From the NCBI GenBank assembly GCA_938003595.1, contig CALKYH010000131.1, positions 1 through 30,837 of the forward strand: DNA of 30,837 nucleotides. Direction: 5' to 3'. A program made the translations under genes and the position numbers. The stretch's first letter is position 1. Every line of letters starts with the position of its first letter. Shown piece after piece: positions 15,402-22,514 of this stretch. This DNA is from an uncultured bacterium. GTDB taxonomy: Bacteria; Planctomycetota; Phycisphaerae; Phycisphaerales; UBA1924. Below the pieces are notes generated by a model. The model was not told the origin of the DNA. It did no database searches and worked only from the letters and a program-made list of their open reading frames with translations.

Positions 15402-16805
15402 TCAGCGTTGATTCGGGGCTGTCTCGGCCTCAAGCGGCGGCGGATCGTCGACCGGCGACACGCCCGGCCCTCCCACCGCTCGCTGCAGAGCGACGAGGTC
15501 GAGCGCGACCTGAAGCCCGATGGCGATGGCGCGGGTGTGTGCCGCGTTGAGGTCCTGCTCCGCCAGGTAGAGCGCCGTGACATCGGCGTGGCCGGCGCGG
15601 AAGGTGTCCTCGGCCTGCTGGCGCCGGCGCTCCTGCAGGGGAACCCACTCGCGGCGGACGCGCTCGAAGTTCTCGAGACTGGCGTGCAGCGATCGATAGG
15701 CGATGCGCACCTCCTCGACGACTGCCCGCTGCGCGTCGGTCAGCTGGTGCCGAGCCTCGATCTGCTCGGCGCTGACTCTGTTCCGCTGGGCCTGCCCGGT
15801 GTCGAAGATCGGGATCGGCGTCGCGATCGCCGGCCCGGCGACCCAGTCCTCGACGCCGTCGATCTGCACGCCCGCGACGCCGCCGTCCCACGGCCAGAAC
15901 GCCACGAGCGCCTCGTCGTCGCCGAGCGCCCGCAGCGTCCAGACCACCGACTGCACCTCGGGCCGGCTGCGCAGCGCGGCGTGGACCCATTGCGACTCGC
16001 TCGCGCCGCCCGGCGCCGGCGGGGTCCAGGGATCCAGCGACCACTGCGCCTCGCCGGAGGGCTCGCCGATGAGCCGCGCGAGCCGCAGCCGGGCCTCGGC
16101 GAGCGCCCGTCGGGCTTCCGCGGCGTTGACATCGAGCTCGATCCGCTGCACCTGCAAGGTGGTGAGGTCGTCCCGCGTGCCCTCGCCGGCCTCCAGCCGG
16201 GCGGTGGTGGTGGCGATGACCTTGTCGAGCAGCGAGGCGCGCTCCTCGAGCATCGGCGCCGCGGCCTCGTAGCTCTGCGTCTCGGCGTAGCGTTGCTGCA
16301 CCTCCGCGACCAGGTCCAGCGCCACGGTCACAGCCTCCGCGGCGGCGGCGCGCATGCGGTGGTCCGCGGCGCTCGACCGGCTGGGGATCTGCAGCATCGA
16401 GATGATGTCCTGGGCCAGCACGATCTCCAGCTGCGGCTTGCCGGGCCCCCACTGAAGAATGAACTCCAGGATCGGGTTCGGCCAGAGCCGGGCCTGATCG
16501 GCGTCGGCCATGGCGATGCGCACCCGCGCCAGCGCGGCCTGCAGGCCGGGGTCGGTCATGACCGCGCGCTCGACCGCTTCGGCTTCCGAAAGATGATCGG
16601 GGCTCGGCGCCGGCTCATCGATCGGAGCGCCGACAGTCCGGAAGACAATCGCGCTCCTTGCCCCGATGGCGCCGCCGATCGCCAGCTCGGCGCCGGGGTC
16701 GGGGCGCGTCGGAGCGCAGCCGTTGATCAGGGCGGCGCCGCAAAGGCACGCCGCTAGGCTCGCGCCGCACCAGGGCGCGCGGCGCCATGTCCGCAGGAAT
16801 CGCAT
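15402..16805 (-). CDS. czcC: Outer-membrane efflux channel lipoprotein, CzcC/TolC family
   Basis: A 467-residue TolC-like protein that forms the outer-membrane exit duct of the Czc complex. The N-terminus ends in LINGC with C30 as probable lipidated cysteine, although Asn at -2 is not the usual lipobox residue. Two OEP repeats follow. The first contains LSEAEAVERAVMTDPGLQAALARV and RLWPNPILEF. The second ends ENFERVRREWVPLQERRRQQAEDTF with AGHADVTALYLAEQDLNAAH, both typical of the family. The start at ATG 16805 is fixed by GAGG 7 bases upstream. It leads the czcCBA run and is preceded by a 131-base spacer that contains stacked palindromes. Confidence 0.9.
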   Translation of the reverse strand: MRFLRTWRRAPWCGASLAACLCGAALINGCAPTRPDPGAELAIGGAIGARSAIVFRTVGAPIDEPAPSPDHLSEAEAVERAVMTDPGLQAALARVRIAMADADQARLWPNPILEFILQWGPGKPQLEIVLAQDIISMLQIPSRSSAADHRMRAAAAEAVTVALDLVAEVQQRYAETQSYEAAAPMLEERASLLDKVIATTTARLEAGEGTRDDLTTLQVQRIELDVNAAEARRALAEARLRLARLIGEPSGEAQWSLDPWTPPAPGGASESQWVHAALRSRPEVQSVVWTLRALGDDEALVAFWPWDGGVAGVQIDGVEDWVAGPAIATPIPIFDTGQAQRNRVSAEQIEARHQLTDAQRAVVEEVRIAYRSLHASLENFERVRREWVPLQERRRQQAEDTFRAGHADVTALYLAEQDLNAAHTRAIAIGLQVALDLVALQRAVGGPGVSPVDDPPPLEAETAPNQR

Positions 16806-16830
16806 GGATAGACCTCGTGAAGGATCGGTT

Positions 16831-16859
16831 TCGCGGCGCCGCGAGCTCGCTCGAGCTCG
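16831..16859. repeat. Stacked palindromes in the czcC leader
   Basis: A perfect 14-bp palindrome TCGCGGCGCCGCGA (16831-16844) runs into two copies of the palindromic octamer CGAGCTCG (16842-16849 and 16852-16859) two bases apart. It lies 26 bases before czcC in the spacer behind the small exported protein. It could be an operator or a strong RNA stem that tunes czcC expression; chance in GC-rich DNA is possible. Confidence 0.5.
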
Positions 16860-16936
16860 GGCGTGCACGGGACCACTGCGCAAGGCGTCCGCCGGGCGCA
16901 GCGACAGCCGCTGGTGCGGGGCACACCCCTGCGCGG

Positions 16937-17359
16937 CTACACGAGGATGACGACAGTCCGGAGGCGCGCCAGCGGGTCCGGCGGTCGGCCGCTCTGGGGC
17001 GCCAGCCAACGCGGCGGATGATCACGAGCGATCTCGGGGAGGAAGGACGCCCATGCCATCGGCGCCGCGATCGGGAGCGAGAACTGCTCCAGCGAACGGG
17101 ACGCCGCTCGGATCGTCGGCATCTGGTCCTGCACCGGCGTGTCCTCGCATCGATGCGATGAACAGCCGTCGGGCTCCGCGCGGCTCTTGTCGGCGCGGAC
17201 ACACTCGCCCAGGGAGGACTTTTCGCAACCGGTTTCGATGCGGGCGCCGCCGTGAGCGTCGCGGCAGATCACCAGGGCCCCCGTCGCCACGCTATGGCTG
17301 AGCCCGAACACAATCAGGCAGGTCCAGAGCGCGATGGATCGGAACATGCGGGAGCTCAT
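16937..17359 (-). CDS. Small exported Cys-containing protein at the head of the czc operon
   Basis: About 140 residues. The N-terminus (MSSRMFRSIALWTCLIVFGLSHSVATGA) is a signal peptide. The mature part begins VICRDAHGGARIETGCEKSSLGEC and goes on to DGCSSHRCEDTPV, giving at least five cysteines in about 45 residues. Small exported proteins with this opening (a hydrophobic pair, Cys, D-x-H-G-G/H) followed by CxD-P are often found just before czc/cus operons. I recall them as unnamed accessory proteins; a periplasmic metal-binding or sensing role is inference. The C-terminus RLRTVVILV is hydrophobic. No Shine-Dalgarno precedes ATG 17359, and ATG 17347 is an alternative start. A -10-like TATACT lies about 35 bases upstream. 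Confidence 0.65.
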   Translation of the reverse strand: MSSRMFRSIALWTCLIVFGLSHSVATGALVICRDAHGGARIETGCEKSSLGECVRADKSRAEPDGCSSHRCEDTPVQDQMPTIRAASRSLEQFSLPIAAPMAWASFLPEIARDHPPRWLAPQSGRPPDPLARLRTVVILV

Positions 17360-17392
17360 GGGACGCCAACACCAGCCAAGGAGAGCGGCGAG

Positions 17393-17402
17393 AGTATACC
17401 CC
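17393..17402 (-). promoter_or_regulatory. Probable -10 box of the czc operon with a CsoR half-site
   Basis: On the minus strand GGGGTATACT contains the -10-like hexamer TATACT (17398 down to 17393). The preceding GGGGTATA is identical to the right arm of the csoR-copA operator, placed the same way relative to the -10. The left arm is missing (GAGGGGC instead of TATACCCC). No -35 match is seen. Confidence 0.4.
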
Positions 17403-17491
17403 GCCCCTCGGTCCTTCATATCGGCCAGCCGGCGAAGGTCCTCCGCTATTCTGCCCCCCGGTTTCGGCGCTTGGGGCATCGGCCTGAACTT

Positions 17492-17496
17492 GGAGG
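17492..17496 (+). promoter_or_regulatory. Shine-Dalgarno selecting a GTG start
   Basis: GGAGG lies 5 bases before the GTG at 17502 and decides the start of the HEPN gene. The frame stays open upstream to 17334, but that part overlaps the leader and start of the divergent czc operon. Confidence 0.7.
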
Positions 17497-17501
17497 TCGC
17501 A

Positions 17502-18188
17502 GTGAGCACATCGGACAACGGAACAGCCGCGGCGCTGCGCCGCCGTTGGGACCCGGTCAAGGAGCGACTCCGCGCGGAGAACCGGCTGGAGAACACGCTG
17601 ATCCGGATGCACCGCGCCCTCTCATGGCTGGAGCGCTCGGAGTCACTCGAGGACGAGAGCGACGACGCCCTGATCTTCGGCTGGATCGCGCTCAATGCGC
17701 TCTATGGACGATGGGACGCCGTCCGCAATGAGCCGGAGCCGGATCGTTTCGGATTGATCGCGTTCATCGACCGGGTCTGCGCGCTCGACGCGACCGGGCA
17801 CATCGCGGCGATGCTCGCGGACCACCGCCCTCTGGTGCGGACCCTGCTGGAGGATGAGTACCTGAGCCGCTGGTTCTGGCAGGACCCCACCGAGGAGCGA
17901 GCGCGCAAGCAGCGGAAGGCGTGGTTCGACGCCCAGGCCTGGTATCTCGACGGGCGGCATCATCGGATCCTGGACCGAACACTGGAGCGCATCTATCTCC
18001 AACGGTGCCAGCTGGTGCACGGCGCCGCGACGCGGAGCAGCCGCCTCAACCGTGTCTCGCTCGGGAGGTGCCGCACGATGCTCGGCCACATCCTGACGGC
18101 GACGATCCTGGTGATCATCGATCACGGCGCGGACGAGGACTGGGGGCCGCTCTGCTATCCGCCCACGGATCCGGCTCCGGGCGGGTGA
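17502..18188 (+). CDS. HEPN-domain protein (Apea-like), solitary
   Basis: A 228-residue soluble helical protein with GTG start and GGAGG 5 bases upstream. The central helix DDALIFGWIALNALYGRWDAV and the C-terminal block match the Apea-like HEPN family. In that block LERIYLQRCQLVHGAATRSS has the R-X4-H motif (R168, H173) that forms the RNase active site in many HEPN toxins. After it comes the family ending LNRVSLGRCRTMLGHILTA, then DEDWGPLCYPP. HEPN proteins usually act as RNases in toxin-antitoxin, abortive infection or stress systems. Here no MNT nucleotidyltransferase or other antitoxin is adjacent, so the role is open. It diverges from the czc operon and is followed by a long gene-free stretch. 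Family call good; RNase activity inferred. Confidence 0.75.
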   Translation: MSTSDNGTAAALRRRWDPVKERLRAENRLENTLIRMHRALSWLERSESLEDESDDALIFGWIALNALYGRWDAVRNEPEPDRFGLIAFIDRVCALDATGHIAAMLADHRPLVRTLLEDEYLSRWFWQDPTEERARKQRKAWFDAQAWYLDGRHHRILDRTLERIYLQRCQLVHGAATRSSRLNRVSLGRCRTMLGHILTATILVIIDHGADEDWGPLCYPPTDPAPGG

Positions 18189-18720
18189 GACCCTCCAGCT
18201 TGTCAGGGCCGCGGCGCTCACCTTCCGACCAGATACCGTTCAACCGGGGGCACGATCGCCGAATCCGGCCTGAGGACCGACATCATGTCGTCACCGGGCT
18301 ATCAACCAACTGTGCATTCTTTTTGATTGGGAGTGCGCGGAATGTGTTGCACTCCGCGAGTACGACCACTATGGTGGCGCCTTCAGTGGAGGATGGTCGC
18401 CGATCCATGATGACGGCGATCTGACGAAAAACCCACAGCGTTGCTTGGCAACGCCGGTCTCGCCGGCGATTGATTCGTCGTGCCTGTCGGCGAGGGAATT
18501 GTCGTGCGCCGGCGTCCGATGGACTCCCGGGGTGAACGATGGCTTTGCGTCGTCGGATCGCAGAGCCATTCCGGGAGAATCAGGATCCTGCGCTGGAATT
18601 GCCGGGCCCTTCTCGCGGCCGTCGTGGCCGCAGGGCGTCGTGGTTTGGGTGCGCCCGCGTCTCGACGGAGCGGGCTCACAGATCCAGAGTCCCGCCGGGC
18701 GGGATGGAGAGGAATGAGTC
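18189..18720 (+). other. 532-base gene-free stretch with several potential RNA stems
   Basis: No convincing gene is seen on either strand; the short open frames have odd composition and no ribosome sites. The stretch holds inverted repeats. GGAGTGC/GCACTCC (18330-18336, 18349-18355) is exclusive with CGCGGA/TCCGCG (18336-18341, 18353-18358). GCGTTGC-TTG-GCAACGC (18438-18454) and TCGCCGGCGA (18460-18469) are both enclosed by GACGAA/TTCGTC (18423-18428, 18474-18479). CCCGC-CGG-GCGGG (18691-18703) sits just before the Shine-Dalgarno of the next gene. The region 18300-18330 is locally AT-richer (TTCTTTTTGATTGG), a possible promoter. It does not match a riboswitch class I can recognise. Confidence 0.5.
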
Positions 18721-21642
18721 ATGCGTAGCAAGCAGAGAACCGGCGTCCTTGGCGCCCTCGGGCTGGGATTGGCCTGCGCCGCCGCTCACGCGGGCGCCCC
18801 GGTCAACGCAGATCCCACCAAGATCGGCGGCGACTTCATCGCCGGTTCGGGCATCCCCTCTGACAACTTCCTGTCGGACACCAACGGCGATGTGTCGGTG
18901 TTCCTCAAGATCCGGGGGCGCGACAGCGGCCAGGCGCTCGCCATCAACGGCGACAAGTTCGTCGTCCGCGACGGCGTCGCCGCCTCCAACCCCGGCGCTT
19001 CGTGGTGGTCGTTCGACTTCCAGTTCACGCCGAACGCCGCCGATGTGGTGGACGGGCAGAACTACATCCTGACGCTGGACTTCGACACCGACCCATCCAC
19101 CGGGGTCAGCTTCCTCACCTTTTCCAACCCGATCTTCGACGCCGTCCCCGACGCCAGCCCGCTCAACAGCTGGGACGACACCGACGGCTTCTTCGTCAAC
19201 GGCGCGCCCGTCTTCTCCGACGGCGCCATCGACTATGTGTTCAGCCAGTCCTGGCGGCCGAACTTCGGCTTCCTGTTCGGTTCGGTCCCGCCCCCGGGCG
19301 AGTACACCATCCGCTGGTCCGTCCGCGACGCCGACGACCCCAGCGGCGACCCGCTCGCCTCGGTGACCGCGATCGCGCAGGTCATCCCGGCCGCGCTGCC
19401 GGCCCTGTCGCTCGACGCCGTCGAGGACTGCCTCGACGCCTCCGACGACACCCTGGTCGTCGAGGTGAATCTCTCCAACGCCATGTCCGACATCGTCGGC
19501 GGGCAGTTCTTCCTGTCCTACGACAACACCAAGCTCAGCTTTACCTCCGCGGACCCGGGCGACGCGCCGTTCAGCGAGGAGATGCTCGAGTCCGTGAACA
19601 CCGGCACGGGCGAGATCAGCTACATCGTCAACATCCCGATCGCCGGGACGGGGACCTCGGCCCCCACCACGATGGCACGGCTGACCTTCGAGTTCCTCGG
19701 CGAGGAGTGCTCGGTCGGCAACCTGGTCACCTGGCGGCCCAATGTCCCCCCGAGCCGCATCACCCAGGCCGGCGGCGCCAACATCGAGCCCACCCTGCTC
19801 AACCTGGGCCTCGTGACCAACGACAACACCGCCCCGGTCATCGCGGCGCCCGATGACATCATCACCAACGCAGACGCCGGCCTCTGCGGCTCCGCGACGC
19901 TCAGCTATGTCGAAGAGTTCAACACCGCCGTGCCGCTCTGCGCCTCGCAGACGCCCGACTGCTGGTATGTCGACCGCTACGCGCCCGCGGCCTTCGAGAT
20001 GGCGTACTTCGACGGCGACAACCGCCTGCACCACGGCATCTCCTCCGCCGACTCAGCGGCGAACCGTCCCCCCTCATTCTCAAGCACCTTCTACAACACC
20101 CAGGGCCGCAAGCACGATGTGGACATCCCCGTCGGGCGCACCTTCGCGATCGACCTCTACATCCCCACGGACTGGCAGACGAATGTCCGGCGCGCCGACC
20201 TCTGGGGCACCTGCTACGACAGCTCCAATGCGATCTCGGCCTACCCGATCATCGGCTTCAGCTCCAACGATCCCTCCGATGAGCTGAACCCTTCGCCCGC
20301 CAGCCCGACCCCCCGCTTCCGCGTGTGGGACAACGCCGGCGCCGGCGGCTGGATTGATCTGGGCCTGCCCGTGGGCTTCAGCGGCGACCGCTGGTGGACG
20401 CTCGAGATCGAGACGACCACGACGCAGTTCATTTACCGCGTCCTTGACGACACGAACACGGTTGTGCTCTCGATCGCGCTCGACGCGCTCGGCTCGGTGC
20501 GCACCGGCAACATCATCATCCAGGCCTACAACTTCGGCGAAACCTACGATGTCTACTGGGACAACCTGATCATGGGCCCCGAGGGCCCCGTCGCCACCGA
20601 CAACTGCTCGGCGGTTTCGATCAGCTATGTCCGCAGCGACAACGCCTCCCTGACCCTTGAGGATCCGTTCCCCGCCGGGACCACCATGGTCACCTGGACG
20701 GCGACCGACGCCTGCGGCAACAGCGCCAGCGACATCCAGATGGTCACCGTCAACGGCGGCGTCAACACGCTGCATGTCGCCCTCGAACTCCAGGCGACCG
20801 TCGACTCCGGCCCCTTCGATCGCTGCATCACCTTCGAGCTGGATCCGGTCGGCGCCGGCCCGCTCGTGCTCGTCTCCGAGGTCTTCACCTTCACCAACGG
20901 CATGGCCGCCGGCACGATCGACATCCCCTGCGGCGACTACGAGTGCATCACCGCCCAGGACACGCTCCACACCCTTCGCATGACCGACAACGACGACTTC
21001 GGCGTCCTCGGACTGGACTACTTCGCCGACTTCACTACCTCCGGCGACGGCGATGCGCTCCCCGGCGGCAACCTCAACGACGATGACTACATCGATATAC
21101 TCGACTTCGGCGTCTTCATCGGCCAGTACGGCGCTGTCCTCGACCCCGACACCACCTGCGCCACCCTGGCGCCGCACTCCGACATCACCGGCGACGGCGA
21201 TGTCGGCACCGGCGACTTCACCTTCATCCAGATCAACATCCTCGACTTCAACGAGCTGCGCTGCGACGGCAGCCTGCTCGGCGTGCCCGCGTACGCTCAC
21301 GGCGCCGCCGGTCTGCAGCCGCTCGACGAGAACGGCCGCGGTCCCGTCATGAGCGTCACCATCGCCGAGCTCGAGATGCTCGGCATGGGCAAGCTCGCGG
21401 TCGCCGACCTGAACGAGGACGGCGTCCTCGATCAGGGCGACATGGTCGCGTTCATGCTCGGCGCCCGGCCGGATCACGCGGCCGACCTCAATGGCGACGG
21501 CGCCATCGACCGGCGTGACCTCGCGATCGTGCTCCGCGCCGTCCTCTCCGGCGATCTCGCCGGCGACATCGACGACAACGGCGTCGTCGATCAGGAAGAT
21601 GTGACCTTCGTCGCCTCCCGGATCGCCGGGCCGGCCCGCTGA
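18721..21642 (+). CDS. Large secreted multidomain protein: cohesin-like, split HYR, dockerin-like repeats
   Basis: A 973-residue exported protein with AGAGGA 7 bases before ATG. A signal peptide (1-24) ends at AAAHA. Residues 25-220 are a beta-rich domain I do not recognise. Residues 225-345 look cohesin-like (DTLVVEVNLSNAMSDIVGGQFFLSYD and a later MARLTFEFLG). A HYR domain begins at TAPVIAAPDDIITNADAGLCG (about 369-398) and resumes at PVATDNCSAVSISYV to AGTTMVTWTATDACGNSAS (623-677). Between the halves lies an insert of about 224 residues, a lectin-like beta sandwich (CWYVDRYAP, RWWTLEI, YDVYWDNLIMGP). Next comes a planctomycete-type block (HVALELQATV, PFDRCITFEL, IPCGDYECITAQD). Dockerin-like loops follow at GGNLNDDDYIDILDF (about 782), DLNEDGVLDQGD (897), DLNGDGAIDRRD (922) and DIDDNGVVDQED (950). 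Probably a cell-surface or matrix protein; no enzyme active site is seen. Confidence 0.85.
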   Translation: MRSKQRTGVLGALGLGLACAAAHAGAPVNADPTKIGGDFIAGSGIPSDNFLSDTNGDVSVFLKIRGRDSGQALAINGDKFVVRDGVAASNPGASWWSFDFQFTPNAADVVDGQNYILTLDFDTDPSTGVSFLTFSNPIFDAVPDASPLNSWDDTDGFFVNGAPVFSDGAIDYVFSQSWRPNFGFLFGSVPPPGEYTIRWSVRDADDPSGDPLASVTAIAQVIPAALPALSLDAVEDCLDASDDTLVVEVNLSNAMSDIVGGQFFLSYDNTKLSFTSADPGDAPFSEEMLESVNTGTGEISYIVNIPIAGTGTSAPTTMARLTFEFLGEECSVGNLVTWRPNVPPSRITQAGGANIEPTLLNLGLVTNDNTAPVIAAPDDIITNADAGLCGSATLSYVEEFNTAVPLCASQTPDCWYVDRYAPAAFEMAYFDGDNRLHHGISSADSAANRPPSFSSTFYNTQGRKHDVDIPVGRTFAIDLYIPTDWQTNVRRADLWGTCYDSSNAISAYPIIGFSSNDPSDELNPSPASPTPRFRVWDNAGAGGWIDLGLPVGFSGDRWWTLEIETTTTQFIYRVLDDTNTVVLSIALDALGSVRTGNIIIQAYNFGETYDVYWDNLIMGPEGPVATDNCSAVSISYVRSDNASLTLEDPFPAGTTMVTWTATDACGNSASDIQMVTVNGGVNTLHVALELQATVDSGPFDRCITFELDPVGAGPLVLVSEVFTFTNGMAAGTIDIPCGDYECITAQDTLHTLRMTDNDDFGVLGLDYFADFTTSGDGDALPGGNLNDDDYIDILDFGVFIGQYGAVLDPDTTCATLAPHSDITGDGDVGTGDFTFIQINILDFNELRCDGSLLGVPAYAHGAAGLQPLDENGRGPVMSVTIAELEMLGMGKLAVADLNEDGVLDQGDMVAFMLGARPDHAADLNGDGAIDRRDLAIVLRAVLSGDLAGDIDDNGVVDQEDVTFVASRIAGPAR

Positions 21643-21668
21643 ACCGCGGCCGCCGCATCAGCATTCAC

Positions 21669-21698
21669 CGGGGCCGAGGCGGGAACGCCTCGGCCCCG
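21669..21698 (+). terminator. Strong hairpin terminator with GGAA loop
   Basis: A perfect 13-bp stem (arms 21669-21681 and 21686-21698, CGGGGCCGAGGCG and its complement) closed by a GGAA tetraloop, 26 bases after the stop of the 973-residue gene. It is followed by ATTCTCTG, a weak T tract. It most likely ends that transcript before the next secreted-protein gene. Confidence 0.75.
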
Positions 21699-21740
21699 AT
21701 TCTCTGAAACCCCCGGCCCCGACCCGACGGAGGCAGACGC

Positions 21741-22505
21741 ATGCGACCCGATCCAATCCACCGCACGATGTCGTTGATCGCCTTGTGCGCCCTCTGCGCC
21801 CTGCCGAACGCGGCGATCGCCGGAGCCCCGGGGCCCTCCACCGTGAGCCTCGAGTTCCGCGTCCTGACCCCGGGCCCCATCGTGGTCGGCGATCAGATCT
21901 CCGTCGGCCTCTACGCCGTCTCGGACCATCCGACGGACAGCCACCCGATCGCCGCGATCGACGCGGTGTTCGGCTGGGAGCTCGGGTCGCTGCAGCTCAC
22001 CGGCCTCACCGGCGCCGGCGGCGCCGCGCTGAGCTTCTCCGGCTTCCCGATTAACGGCTCGGGCGGCCTGAATGAATCCAATCCGCCCCAGGACGGCACG
22101 GGGTTCTATGTGGCGTTCGCGCCGCTCGGATCACCCGTGAACGCCACGACCGCGGGCACGCTGATCACAACCTTCCTCTTCGAGGCGCTGATGATCGACG
22201 ACGCCGCGGAGGTGAACCTCCTGCCCAGCGGCGGCAGCCCGCTGCGCACGACCATCGTCTACGACGGCGTGATCCCCAACACCGATGTCACCGGCTCGCT
22301 GCTGAGCACGACGGCGCTCATCTGCACCGAGTGCCTCGGCGACACCAACGGGGACTTCACCATCAACTTCGCCGACCTCAACAACGCCCTGGGCCAGTTC
22401 AACATGACCGGAATGGGGCTCTCGGCCGATGTGAACTGCGACGGGATCGTCAACTTCGCCGACCTGAACCTGATCCTGAGCTACTACAATCTCTCGTGCA
22501 GCTGA
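21741..22505 (+). CDS. Secreted cohesin-like/dockerin-like protein
   Basis: A 254-residue exported protein. GGAGG lies 7 bases before ATG 21741. The N-terminus MRPDPIHRTMSLIALCALCALPNAAIAGA is a signal peptide. The body (about 33-195) is beta-rich and cohesin-like: STVSLEFRVL and PGPIVVGDQISVGLYAVSD open it, AIDAVFGWELGSLQLTGL is the hydrophobic core strand pair, and LITTFLFEALMID is the late strand typical of these domains. The C-terminus has two calcium loops, GDTNGDFTINFADLN and DVNCDGIVNFADLN, both followed by short amphipathic helices, and ends at LSCS. It is preceded by a strong hairpin, so it probably has its own promoter, not identified. It is convergent with the FkbM methyltransferase, 9 bases apart. 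Function unknown, likely surface or extracellular. Confidence 0.82.
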   Translation: MRPDPIHRTMSLIALCALCALPNAAIAGAPGPSTVSLEFRVLTPGPIVVGDQISVGLYAVSDHPTDSHPIAAIDAVFGWELGSLQLTGLTGAGGAALSFSGFPINGSGGLNESNPPQDGTGFYVAFAPLGSPVNATTAGTLITTFLFEALMIDDAAEVNLLPSGGSPLRTTIVYDGVIPNTDVTGSLLSTTALICTECLGDTNGDFTINFADLNNALGQFNMTGMGLSADVNCDGIVNFADLNLILSYYNLSCS

Positions 22506-22514
22506 CCGGCTCCC

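Noticed and set aside
18369..18731. Short open frames on both strands in the 18189-18720 stretch
   Set aside because: No ribosome sites, atypical composition and overlapping frames on both strands; none resembles a known protein.
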